Source of the DNA: an uncultured Bacilli bacterium
GTDB taxonomy: Bacteria > Bacillota_I > Bacilli_A > RF39 > UBA660
Length of the DNA stretch: 7,984 nucleotides
Direction of reading: 5' to 3'
NCBI GenBank assembly: GCA_947630415.1
Contig: CANRHM010000056.1
Span: 1 to 7,984, forward strand
Positions within the stretch are counted from its first letter, which is position 1. Each line of letters starts with the position of its first letter. Below are positions 1-5,238 of this stretch, in pieces. The position numbers and the translations under genes were made by a program. The notes below the pieces were generated by a model, which did not search any database, was not told the DNA's origin, and worked only from the letters and a program-made list of their open reading frames with translations.

Positions 1-2
1 CT

Positions 3-500
3 TTTCAACTGGTTGTTTCCGATATGACTGCCTTTTGGGCTAATAGTCATTATTATGAATTAACTTTATTTATGGATTTATTTAACAATGAGATTATTTC
101 TTATTCTTTATCTAATAAAAAAGGTGATCCTAATACTTATCACTTTGCTTTAAATGATTTAATCACAAAAAAAGAAGAATATAAAGACCTCGAACTAATC
201 TTGCATACCGACCAAGGTTCTGTATACTCTTCAAAGAAATTCAATGAATCTCTTCCCTTATATAATATCATACATTCTATGTCTAAGCCAGGTACACCTA
301 CTGAAAATGGTGCCATGGAGTCTATCAATGGTTGGATCAAAGAAGAACTCTTCATTGATTTTAATATTAACTCTTGTGATAATATTCCTAAACAAATTGA
401 AGATTACATTTATTTCTTCAATAACGAAAGACCTCAAGCTGCTTTAAATTATCATACTCCTGCCGAATACAAACATTATTATTACAACAAAGAGAATTAA
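3..500 (+). CDS. IS3-family transposase, orfB integrase catalytic domain (5' end missing)
   Basis: This is the C-terminal part of a DDE transposase that cuts and joins insertion-sequence ends. The frame is open from base 3, so the ATG at base 24 is an internal methionine and not the start. The catalytic triad is visible: the first Asp in VVSDMT (codon 21-23, upstream of that ATG), the second in LHTDQGSVYSS, and the Glu in ENGAMESINGWIKEE. The end, FNNERPQAALNYHTPAEY, is the classic IS3/IS150-group orfB tail of the rve integrase core. It ends with TAA at 498-500. The gene is complete at its 3' end and may be functional if the missing part is intact. It runs convergently towards sigG, and no intrinsic terminator is evident between the two. 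Family assignment is strong; the exact IS name cannot be read from this fragment. Confidence 0.93.
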   Translation, partial: FQLVVSDMTAFWANSHYYELTLFMDLFNNEIISYSLSNKKGDPNTYHFALNDLITKKEEYKDLELILHTDQGSVYSSKKFNESLPLYNIIHSMSKPGTPTENGAMESINGWIKEELFIDFNINSCDNIPKQIEDYIYFFNNERPQAALNYHTPAEYKHYYYNKEN

Positions 501-530
501 TTTCCTTAACCCCCCTCATATTTTATATTT

Positions 531-556
531 TTTGTCTACTTTTACTTGACTAATGC
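531..556 (+). repeat. Probable right terminal inverted repeat of the IS
   Basis: The bases begin TTTGTCTACTTTTACTTGAC and end TAATGCA. They resemble the right ends I associate with IS3-family elements of Firmicutes (TTTGTCYACTTTTA-type, ending CA). The mate at the left end is outside the window, so this is judged by position and appearance only. Confidence 0.5.
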
Positions 557-562
557 AAAGAC

Positions 563-1339
563 CTACTTCAGTTGCCTCTTAACATTTTCGATTGCACTTT
601 TTTCAAGACGAGAGATTTGCGCTTGACTAATACCTAATTCGCCTGCGATTTCGACTTGTGTTTTACCTATGATAAAGCGTTGATCAATAATATATTGTTC
701 TCTTGGAGATAAAGTCCTTAAAGCATTTTCTACAGCCATTCGTACATCTAAGTTTTTTTCTTTTAAGGATTTATCTTCAATTTGATCATATAGATAAATG
801 GTATCTCCTCCATCATTATAGATCGGTTCAAACATACTAATAGGATCTTTCAATGATTCAAGAGCGGTAATGATATCCATTGGATCTTCCCCTAGTTTTT
901 CGGCTAATTGTTCAATCGAAGGTTCTTTTCCTAAATCAAGCATTAACTGTTCTTTAATACGTAATGCTTTATAAGCCAAATCTTTTAGAGATCTACTTAC
1001 TCGAACTGAACTGTTATCGCGCAAATAACGTTTTACTTCCCCTAAAATCATGGGAACGGCATAGGTTGAAAACTTGACCTCATGGGCTAAATCAAAATTA
1101 TCAATAGCCTTCAATAGACCAATACATCCCACTTGAAATAAATCATCCATGTTGTCACTTCGATTGGCATACTTCCGTAAAATGCTTAACACGAGTTTTA
1201 AATTGCCATTTACGAGTTCTTCTCTTGCTTCTGTATCTCCTTCTTGCATTCGAATAAAGAGTCTTTTCATCTCTTCATTACTTAATACTTTAATATTCGC
1301 TGTATTCACGCCACTGATTTCTACTTTGTGACGTGCCAT
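563..1339 (-). CDS. sigG: RNA polymerase sigma-G factor (late forespore)
   Basis: A sigma-70 family factor of 258 aa that in Bacillus and Clostridium directs late forespore transcription (spore coat-core protectants, germination genes). The N-terminus MARHKVEISGV closely matches the SigG hallmark, and VNGN at 43-46 contains the Asn that corresponds to the Gin/CsfB contact N45 of B. subtilis SigG. Region 2 spans about 42-110 (DDLFQVGCIGLLKAIDNFD, then KFSTYAVPMILGEVKRYLRDN), region 3 about 112-165 (VRVSRSLKDLAYKA), and region 4 about 200-258 with the helix-turn-helix TQVEIAGELGISQAQISRLE. DPISMFEPIYNDGGD at 165-179 is typical of SigF/SigG. Length is normal (B. subtilis about 260). The ATG has a textbook AAGGAGG (1345-1351) at 5 bases spacing. 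The stop TAG lies about 6 bases from the IS end. SigF is the main alternative; the N-terminus favours SigG. Confidence 0.95.
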   Translation of the reverse strand: MARHKVEISGVNTANIKVLSNEEMKRLFIRMQEGDTEAREELVNGNLKLVLSILRKYANRSDNMDDLFQVGCIGLLKAIDNFDLAHEVKFSTYAVPMILGEVKRYLRDNSSVRVSRSLKDLAYKALRIKEQLMLDLGKEPSIEQLAEKLGEDPMDIITALESLKDPISMFEPIYNDGGDTIYLYDQIEDKSLKEKNLDVRMAVENALRTLSPREQYIIDQRFIIGKTQVEIAGELGISQAQISRLEKSAIENVKRQLK

Positions 1340-1356
1340 ATTTTCCTCCTTACTTA

Positions 1357-1386
1357 AATAATGAGGAAAAAGCGATTATTTTATAC
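1357..1386 (-). promoter_or_regulatory. Possible forespore (sigma-F/sigma-G type) promoter of sigG
   Basis: On the - strand GTATA (1382-1386) and CATTATT (1357-1363) are 18 bases apart, like the sigma-G pattern GnATR and CATnnTA with the last base mismatched. SigG genes are commonly read by SigF and SigG. The predicted start, near 1350, would fall inside the ribosome site and leave only about 11 bases of leader, which weakens the call. Confidence 0.25.
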
Positions 1387-1420
1387 AAAAAGAAACGATT
1401 TACGGATTTACATCGTTTCT
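1386..1420 (-). terminator. Intrinsic terminator of the 215-aa gene
   Basis: A perfect 9-bp stem, AGAAACGAT (read on the - strand, 1412-1420) with ATCGTTTCT (1391-1399), encloses a 12-base loop and is followed by a short TTTTG run on the - strand. The TAA of the 215-aa gene (1400-1402) is the edge of the loop. The + strand also has a T-run after the stem, so it may work in both directions. It separates the 215-aa gene from sigG. Confidence 0.75.
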
Positions 1421-2047
1421 TTTTTTCATAAAAGCTAAACCTTTATAATTCGGTCTATCAACATATTTTAACAATACCGAGTCCCCTATTTGAATATCAA
1501 AATCTTGTTTTGGATTTTCTAAAACGGTAACCGTATAATATTGTTTTTCATCGTCATAGTCGGTAATTTTGCCTTCTAGAAATTCCTTTTTATGATCGGG
1601 TGTAATTACTAAGAATTTGACATTATCAGGAATTACTGGATCACGATAATTATCGAGTCCTACTTCATCTCTTGTTAAGACCACTTTAGGATAGTCTTTA
1701 TAATAAGCATCCATTTCTTCTACTACTTGATCGGTATAACGAATTTTTTTAATAAGTGGAATAGGAACGGGAGTAAGATGTAATTTTTCCATTTCACTAT
1801 ACCTCAAAATATCAAGTCGTTTATCGAGTCTTTTTTTATCTAAAAAGGCTTCCTTATCTTCTACTTCAATAGTACTTAATACCCGCATTGACAAACCACA
1901 TTCATGGTCAATATAACTATAAACTAAAATAGGATATTTTTTATTCTTTAAATGAAAGAGTCGATGCATTCTTTTAATATCCTTTTCATTTTCTAATAAG
2001 AACCACTTTCGATCGAGTTCACGAAAGGTCATTTCCTGGGCTAACAT
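1400..2047 (-). CDS. Conserved-looking hypothetical protein, 215 aa
   Basis: I do not recognise a family. The start is taken at MLAQEMTFRELDRK (ATG 2045-2047), preceded by AGGTGGTGG with GGTGG at 7 bases spacing. The open frame extends 31 codons further upstream, but that part is hydrophobic, has no ribosome site and runs across the candidate promoter and the previous terminator. The protein is highly charged and looks cytoplasmic, with no signal peptide or membrane segment. The first half is rich in Lys/Arg/Glu (HRLFHLKNKK, DKKRLDKRLDIL). The C-terminal half (about 135-210) looks like a small beta-rich domain: KFLVITPDHKKEFLEG, then QYYTVTVLENP, IQIGDSVLLKYV and YKGLAFMKKR. That could suggest an SH3- or OB-like barrel, but this is only an impression. 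It lies between the AAA+ gene and sigG, each separated from it by a terminator. Confidence 0.8.
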   Translation of the reverse strand: MLAQEMTFRELDRKWFLLENEKDIKRMHRLFHLKNKKYPILVYSYIDHECGLSMRVLSTIEVEDKEAFLDKKRLDKRLDILRYSEMEKLHLTPVPIPLIKKIRYTDQVVEEMDAYYKDYPKVVLTRDEVGLDNYRDPVIPDNVKFLVITPDHKKEFLEGKITDYDDEKQYYTVTVLENPKQDFDIQIGDSVLLKYVDRPNYKGLAFMKKRNDVNP

Positions 2048-2068
2048 ATCTGTACCACCACCTATTTT

Positions 2069-2077
2069 ATTGTACCA
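2069..2077 (-). promoter_or_regulatory. Candidate extended -10 promoter of the 215-aa gene
   Basis: On the - strand TGGTACAAT forms a TGn extended -10 with TACAAT at 2069-2074. No good -35 lies 16-18 bases upstream. The TTGACA at 2116-2121 is too far away to pair with it. The predicted start, near 2062, leaves a leader of only about 15 bases that begins within the GGTGG-rich ribosome site. Confidence 0.35.
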
Positions 2078-2120
2078 CAAGTAGACTAAAACCTTTCCTT
2101 TTTTTATACGAAAAGTGTCA

Positions 2121-2151
2121 AGTAAAAAGAAAAAAGCCACTTCTAGGCTTT
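2121..2151 (-). terminator. Intrinsic terminator of the AAA+ ATPase gene
   Basis: On the - strand AAAGCC (2146-2151) pairs with GGCTTT (2133-2138) around a 7-base loop, followed by TTTCTTTTT. The TAG stop of the AAA+ gene (2143-2145) lies inside the loop, so the gene's end and its terminator share bases. Confidence 0.8.
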
Positions 2152-3504
2152 AAAATCTAATTTAATAAGTTTAGGAACAGAATCCGTATTTACCTCGTTA
2201 TTAAGTTCTTCAAAACTTGTTAATAGACTATTAGCAAGAGTTTCTCTTGAAGATTTATTGATTCTGTTTTCTAAACACATGGCTTCAGCAAAATCAGCGC
2301 ATTCGATTTTATCTTGGTCTCTAGAAAGTGCACAAGCAAAAGCGGTATCCATAATCGATAAGGCTAAATCCGGATTATATAAAATATCGTTATAGACTCT
2401 TCGTGCTTTTTCGGTTACTTTTAATAAATAAGTGAAAATCAACTCTTTTTCAGCATCATTAAAAGGAATCTCTAATTTTGTTTTTAAAGCAAAGTCTTTT
2501 AACTTTTCTTCTAAGATTTCATACATCACATCATCCGTTGGTTCTAATACGTCCACTTTTTTAAATCTTCTTTTTAAGGCAGGATCATTTTCGATGTAAC
2601 GTTCGTATTCATCACTGGTGGTGGCCCCAATGATTTTAATTTGTCCACGATCGAGATAGGGCTTTAGCATATTAGCAAAATCCAAGGTGGAGTCACTCGA
2701 AGATCCAGCCCCAATTACCGTATGAAGTTCATCTATAAACAAGAAAACTTGTTTTGCTTTTTCTACCTCTTTTAGAAGATCTTCACATCTTTTTTCAAAA
2801 TCTCCTCGGTATCTTGTTCCACTTACTAAACTAGAAGTGTTTACTTTGAAAATTTGATAGTTTTCTAGTGCTCTTGGAACCGTTCCTAATTGTAACTGAT
2901 AAGCAAGTCCTTCGACAATGGATGTTTTACCAACACCAGGAGGGCCTACTAAAAGAGCAGATTTTTCTCTCGATAAAAGACTTAAAATCAAATTATGAAG
3001 TTCCGCGTCTCGCCCTACCGCAGGATTGGTAAGATACTTCTGATCATTTAATAGAGTTCCATACTTCTCCAACATTTTAAAAGAAGGCATCTTATCTTCC
3101 TTTGAATCTTTGCCATATTTCTCATAAAGAAGTGCTAAAAGAGCATCGTCATCAATATCGTCAAAATCCATTCTATTTCTTCTCTTATACCAACGTACGG
3201 GTTGCTTATTTAAAAGGTCTTTTTGAAAGCCTAAAAAATCTACTCTACTATGTTTTTCTACATATTTATCAAAAGGATGCACCGCCGTTATAAGTGAATC
3301 CGCATCCGTATCGTATTCTGAAGTAGGAATCGTATATCCTTTATATTCTCCAGTAACTAATTGAGTAACACATCTATTCTTGCTATTTTCAAATAATAGT
3401 CCACCTTCAATTCCCTCTAAATGATAGACCGTCTGTTCCCTACCTTGATACTCAATTAATCTTTTTTTCATCACAAAACACATACAAAATGTACAGATAC
3501 TCAT
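2143..3504 (-). CDS. Stand-alone Clp-D1-like AAA+ ATPase, 453 aa
   Basis: An ATP-driven AAA+ protein most like the first ATPase module of ClpA/ClpB/ClpC. Walker A is GPPGVGKT (187-194), the pore-loop motif is SGTRYRGDFEKR (228-239, aromatic Y232), Walker B is VFLFIDE (253-259) followed by LHTVIGAG, sensor 1 is in IIGATTSDEY (291-300), and the arginine-finger region is DPALKRRF (307-314). A lid helix follows (NPDLALSIMDTAFA, 377-390, like ClpC PDKAIDLIDEA). AVGRDAEL (162-169) is the usual Clp entry into the module. There is no second AAA module and no classical Clp N-domain repeat; residues 1-155 are unfamiliar and include an N-terminal CTFCMCF cysteine cluster and an acidic stretch, DFDDIDDDALLALL. 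With no D2 module the usual ClpP-docking loop is absent, so a remodelling or switch role is likelier than direct ClpP partnership (inference). The ATG at 3504 has AAGGG at 6 bases spacing; ATG 3471 is an alternative start. It has its own promoter. Confidence 0.9.
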   Translation of the reverse strand: MSICTFCMCFVMKKRLIEYQGREQTVYHLEGIEGGLLFENSKNRCVTQLVTGEYKGYTIPTSEYDTDADSLITAVHPFDKYVEKHSRVDFLGFQKDLLNKQPVRWYKRRNRMDFDDIDDDALLALLYEKYGKDSKEDKMPSFKMLEKYGTLLNDQKYLTNPAVGRDAELHNLILSLLSREKSALLVGPPGVGKTSIVEGLAYQLQLGTVPRALENYQIFKVNTSSLVSGTRYRGDFEKRCEDLLKEVEKAKQVFLFIDELHTVIGAGSSSDSTLDFANMLKPYLDRGQIKIIGATTSDEYERYIENDPALKRRFKKVDVLEPTDDVMYEILEEKLKDFALKTKLEIPFNDAEKELIFTYLLKVTEKARRVYNDILYNPDLALSIMDTAFACALSRDQDKIECADFAEAMCLENRINKSSRETLANSLLTSFEELNNEVNTDSVPKLIKLDFKA

Positions 3505-3536
3505 AGAGCACCCTTCTTTCTTTTTTTAGTAAAGTT

Positions 3537-3565
3537 ATCATATCTCAAATGTTTTCAAAATACAA
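3537..3565 (-). promoter_or_regulatory. Sigma-A promoter of the AAA+ ATPase gene
   Basis: On the - strand TTGTAT (3560-3565) and TATGAT (3537-3542) are separated by exactly 17 bases. The predicted transcript starts near 3530, giving about 26 bases of leader that includes the AAGGG ribosome site. The -35 box abuts the terminator stem of the preceding gene (3567-3593) and uses part of its T-rich tail. Confidence 0.75.
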
Positions 3566-3593
3566 GAAAAAAGCCTTTACTTAAGACTTTTTT
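3561..3593 (-). terminator. Intrinsic terminator of the 268-aa gene
   Basis: On the - strand AAAAAAGTC (3585-3593) pairs with GGCTTTTTT (3567-3575) with one G-U pair and a 9-base loop, followed by CTTGTATTTTG. The TAA stop (3577-3579) lies in the loop. The stem is mostly A-U, so the U-side doubles as the tail. Confidence 0.7.
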
Positions 3594-4383
3594 GTTTTTG
3601 TTTTATTTTACGCACCAATATGCTAGCATCTCTTGGTTTGGTATCGTAGTCTTCCACTTCATCCACTAAAGTATATAACTGGTCAGCCATTTCCGTTAAG
3701 GAAATAGTACTTAGTTCATCTAGTTTTAACTGTTCTTTATAAAGAAGCCTAAAAACATTATTTAAAAACCTGCTATCAATAATGGAAGGAGGATAGCCTA
3801 AAGAAGATAAAGGATAACCTATGCGGTTCACTCGTTTAAAACCTTTTTCCATAAAATCGTTAATTTGAAGTAATAAGGATTTAAGATACGTTTCTTGCGA
3901 AGGGGATGCAAAATCATTCATTAAAAGACGATATTTACTGTACTGAAAAGAAGTAAGTTTATTTCCTAACAAATAAATGTACGTTAATAGATCAAGATAG
4001 GCATCGTTTTTACCATCGTATTGATAGAAAACTTGATTGATACCTACAAAATGTTCTTCTTGATAACTCGAAGTAACGATTAAACGATGATAAAACGATA
4101 AAAACTGTTCTAAGGAATAATGTTCAAACGGATGCGGTAGTTGTACTTCATGGCTTTGATACCGTTCGGTATAAGTAGCAAGCGTTTTAGCTTCATCTTT
4201 TCCCATTTCAATAATATCAATCAAATGTCCTTCCTGGTCAAATAACACTTTAATACAAGGACGATTTGTATCTACCATAATCCAGTTAGGATAGATGTGT
4301 ATCTTTTGATCATTCAAAAGACAATCTGTAAGATTTAATTTTTGAAGTGCTTCCTGAAATAGTTTATTTTCTTTTAGTATCAT
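3577..4383 (-). CDS. Hypothetical protein, 268 aa, unknown family
   Basis: I do not recognise this protein. The start ATG (4381-4383) is well supported by AAGGAGG at 6 bases spacing and a promoter just upstream. It appears soluble: no signal peptide and no clear membrane helix. The first ~80 residues look alpha/beta (KIHIYPNWIMVDTNRPCIKV, then HLIDIIEMGKDEAKTLATY). The middle is helical and aromatic-rich (EHYSLEQFLSFYHRLIV, DAYLDLLTYIYLLGNKL), followed by a Gly/Pro/Tyr-rich turn, NRIGYPLSSLGYPPSIIDSRF (about 186-206). The C-terminus has an acidic helix (TLVDEVEDYDTK) and a strongly basic end (RKIKQKQKSLK) that could touch nucleic acid or acidic partners; this is speculation. It sits between nrdG and the AAA+ gene, in the same direction but separated from both by terminators. 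Confidence 0.82.
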   Translation of the reverse strand: MILKENKLFQEALQKLNLTDCLLNDQKIHIYPNWIMVDTNRPCIKVLFDQEGHLIDIIEMGKDEAKTLATYTERYQSHEVQLPHPFEHYSLEQFLSFYHRLIVTSSYQEEHFVGINQVFYQYDGKNDAYLDLLTYIYLLGNKLTSFQYSKYRLLMNDFASPSQETYLKSLLLQINDFMEKGFKRVNRIGYPLSSLGYPPSIIDSRFLNNVFRLLYKEQLKLDELSTISLTEMADQLYTLVDEVEDYDTKPRDASILVRKIKQKQKSLK

Positions 4384-4410
4384 CTTATCCCTCCTTTTCT
4401 ATCTTTTTCT

Positions 4411-4439
4411 ATGATAACATAAGTGTTTTTAGAAGACAA
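4411..4439 (-). promoter_or_regulatory. Sigma-A promoter of the 268-aa gene
   Basis: On the - strand TTGTCT (4434-4439) and TATCAT (4411-4416) are 17 bases apart, and the -10 is preceded by TGT (an extended -10). The transcript would start near 4404 and include the AAGGAGG ribosome site. Confidence 0.65.
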
Positions 4440-4443
4440 ACAC
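4423..4443. repeat. Inverted repeat over the -35 of the 268-aa gene promoter
   Basis: GTGTTT (4423-4428) and AAACAC (4438-4443) form a 6-9-6 dyad that covers the -35 box and part of the spacer. The position suits a repressor operator, but short AT-rich dyads like this occur by chance. Confidence 0.3.
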
Positions 4444-4460
4444 AAATAATTATTTTAAGT

Positions 4461-4492
4461 CAAAAAAAGCACTTGATCTAAACCAAGTACTT
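4461..4492 (-). terminator. Intrinsic terminator of the nrd operon
   Basis: On the - strand AAGTACTTG (4484-4492) pairs with CAAGTGCTT (4467-4475), 9 bp with one G-U pair and an 8-base loop, followed by TTTTTTG. The stem can extend through an A-run upstream. It begins 7 bases after the nrdG stop codon (TAA at 4500-4502). Confidence 0.88.
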
Positions 4493-4499
4493 CTTTTTT

Positions 4500-5051
4500 T
4501 TAAATGTATAAATGTTCCTCTCTTTTGGGATGAGGGAAAACATCGCGTTCCTTGGCATATTTCGGAACTAAAATGACTTTTTCCGCTTTCAAACTTTGAG
4601 GTACATCGATGACCCTTTGATTTCTACTTCCTTTAAAGTAAAGGTCTAGACTTCGTTCTTCCAAAAGGAATGGACCATCGACTAAAGCATCGACGTAATC
4701 TAATACTTTACGCATCTTTTCATCTTGTAAAACTTCTTCGTACAAGTAACCGGTATAACACCAAACGGAAAGACCTAACTTTTTAGCATACTTAGCAATT
4801 TCATAGCATGCTTCCGGTTGATATAAGGGGTCTCCTCCCGATAAAGTAATACCATCTTGTCCTTCGAGTTCACGAAGAGCCAATTTCACATCTTCCACAT
4901 CGACTTCCATACCACCATCCACTTTCCAAGTTTCAGGATTGTGGCATCCTTTACAGTGATGAGGACATCCTTGTGTCCAAAGAACAGCACGGATTCCTTC
5001 CCCATCGACAATGGAATCTTTTTGTAAATCGGCTGCTAATCTTATTTTCAT
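4500..5051 (-). CDS. nrdG: Anaerobic ribonucleoside-triphosphate reductase activating protein
   Basis: A radical-SAM enzyme that splits S-adenosylmethionine to create the glycyl radical on class III ribonucleotide reductase. The cluster motif CPHHCKGCHNPETW gives C29-x3-C33-x2-C36, the CxxxCxxC that binds 4Fe-4S. GEGIRAVLWTQGC precedes it, and GITLSGGDPL (67-75) is the SAM-binding GGD motif. YVDALVDGPF (119-128) is typical of NrdG. Length 183 aa fits the family (about 150-180). The ATG lies 3 bases after the stop of the glycyl-radical ORF (TAA TTT ATG), and no ribosome site is visible nearby, so translation is probably coupled to that ORF. It is the last gene of the operon and is followed by a strong terminator. 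Substrate protein: the NrdD pieces just upstream. Confidence 0.95.
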   Translation of the reverse strand: MKIRLAADLQKDSIVDGEGIRAVLWTQGCPHHCKGCHNPETWKVDGGMEVDVEDVKLALRELEGQDGITLSGGDPLYQPEACYEIAKYAKKLGLSVWCYTGYLYEEVLQDEKMRKVLDYVDALVDGPFLLEERSLDLYFKGSRNQRVIDVPQSLKAEKVILVPKYAKERDVFPHPKREEHLYI

Positions 5052-5054
5052 AAA

Positions 5055-5222
5055 TTAATGGTTAGAAGCAAGAATACCTTCTGTACCATGTTTTACACGG
5101 TCACGTTCTTCTGCTTTCTTTCCGTTGTTGAAACGATCTGTCGTTCCTACAAGGTATCCTGTAATTCTTCTAATGCGTTCAAATCTTACGCCTTCTCCAA
5201 TCATTCTTTCATTATCTTTCAT
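5055..5222 (-). CDS. Separate glycyl-radical C-terminal segment of class III ribonucleotide reductase, 55 aa
   Basis: This small ORF encodes the part normally at the very C-terminus of NrdD. Residues 16-24, RIRRITGYL, match the family glycyl-radical site (E. coli NrdD RRVCGYL), making Gly22 the predicted radical residue. The following FNNGKKAEERDRVKHG matches E. coli FNAGKQEEVKRRVKH. It ends GILASNH. ATG 5220-5222 has an excellent AGAGGAGG site (5231-5238, AGGAGG at 8 bases spacing) that abuts the nrdD stop. It is in the same frame as nrdD: one UAA (5238-5240) and five codons (EEENI) separate the two. The nrdD ORF lacks this motif, so the enzyme needs this piece either as a separate subunit or through UAA readthrough (which would give about 824 aa). 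UAA excludes the usual UGA selenocysteine explanation. Ribosome site and intact motif argue against plain decay. nrdG follows after 3 bases. Confidence 0.9.
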   Translation of the reverse strand: MKDNERMIGEGVRFERIRRITGYLVGTTDRFNNGKKAEERDRVKHGTEGILASNH

Positions 5223-5230
5223 AATATTTT

Positions 5231-5238
5231 CCTCCTCT
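5231..5238 (-). promoter_or_regulatory. Ribosome site of the glycyl-radical ORF
   Basis: AGAGGAGG on the - strand overlaps the last base of the nrdD stop codon and lies 8 bases before the ATG at 5222. It is among the strongest ribosome sites in the window and supports independent initiation of the 55-aa ORF. Confidence 0.85.

Larger units (their letters stand above)
1..556 (+). mobile_element. IS3-family insertion sequence, right-hand part (cut by window edge)
   Basis: The segment holds the 3' part of a DDE transposase gene and then about 56 non-coding bases ending in a TG...CA-like terminus just before the sigG stop codon. The left end, the upstream orfA and the left inverted repeat lie outside the window, so the element cannot be called complete or intact. 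The exact right boundary is inferred from the usual CA end of IS3-type elements and could be off by several bases. No target duplication can be confirmed because the other end is missing. Confidence 0.75.

Noticed and set aside
24..26. ATG at 24 as the start of the transposase
   Set aside because: The frame is open upstream to base 3, and the first catalytic Asp (VVSDM) lies before this ATG, so it is an internal methionine.
1149..1331. + strand open frame inside sigG
   Set aside because: Antisense shadow of the conserved sigma region 2 coding sequence.
2116..2121. TTGACA upstream of the 215-aa gene as a -35 box
   Set aside because: The base pattern at 17 spacing is GGAAAG, and TACAAT is about 41 bases away.
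2048..2140. A start for the 215-aa gene at 2140
   Set aside because: The extra 31 residues translate the terminator tail and candidate promoter region and have no ribosome site.
5055..5222. The 55-aa ORF as a chance open frame or a pseudogene remnant
   Set aside because: It keeps the full glycyl-radical signature and its downstream family motif, has a strong ribosome site, and fits tightly between nrdD and nrdG.
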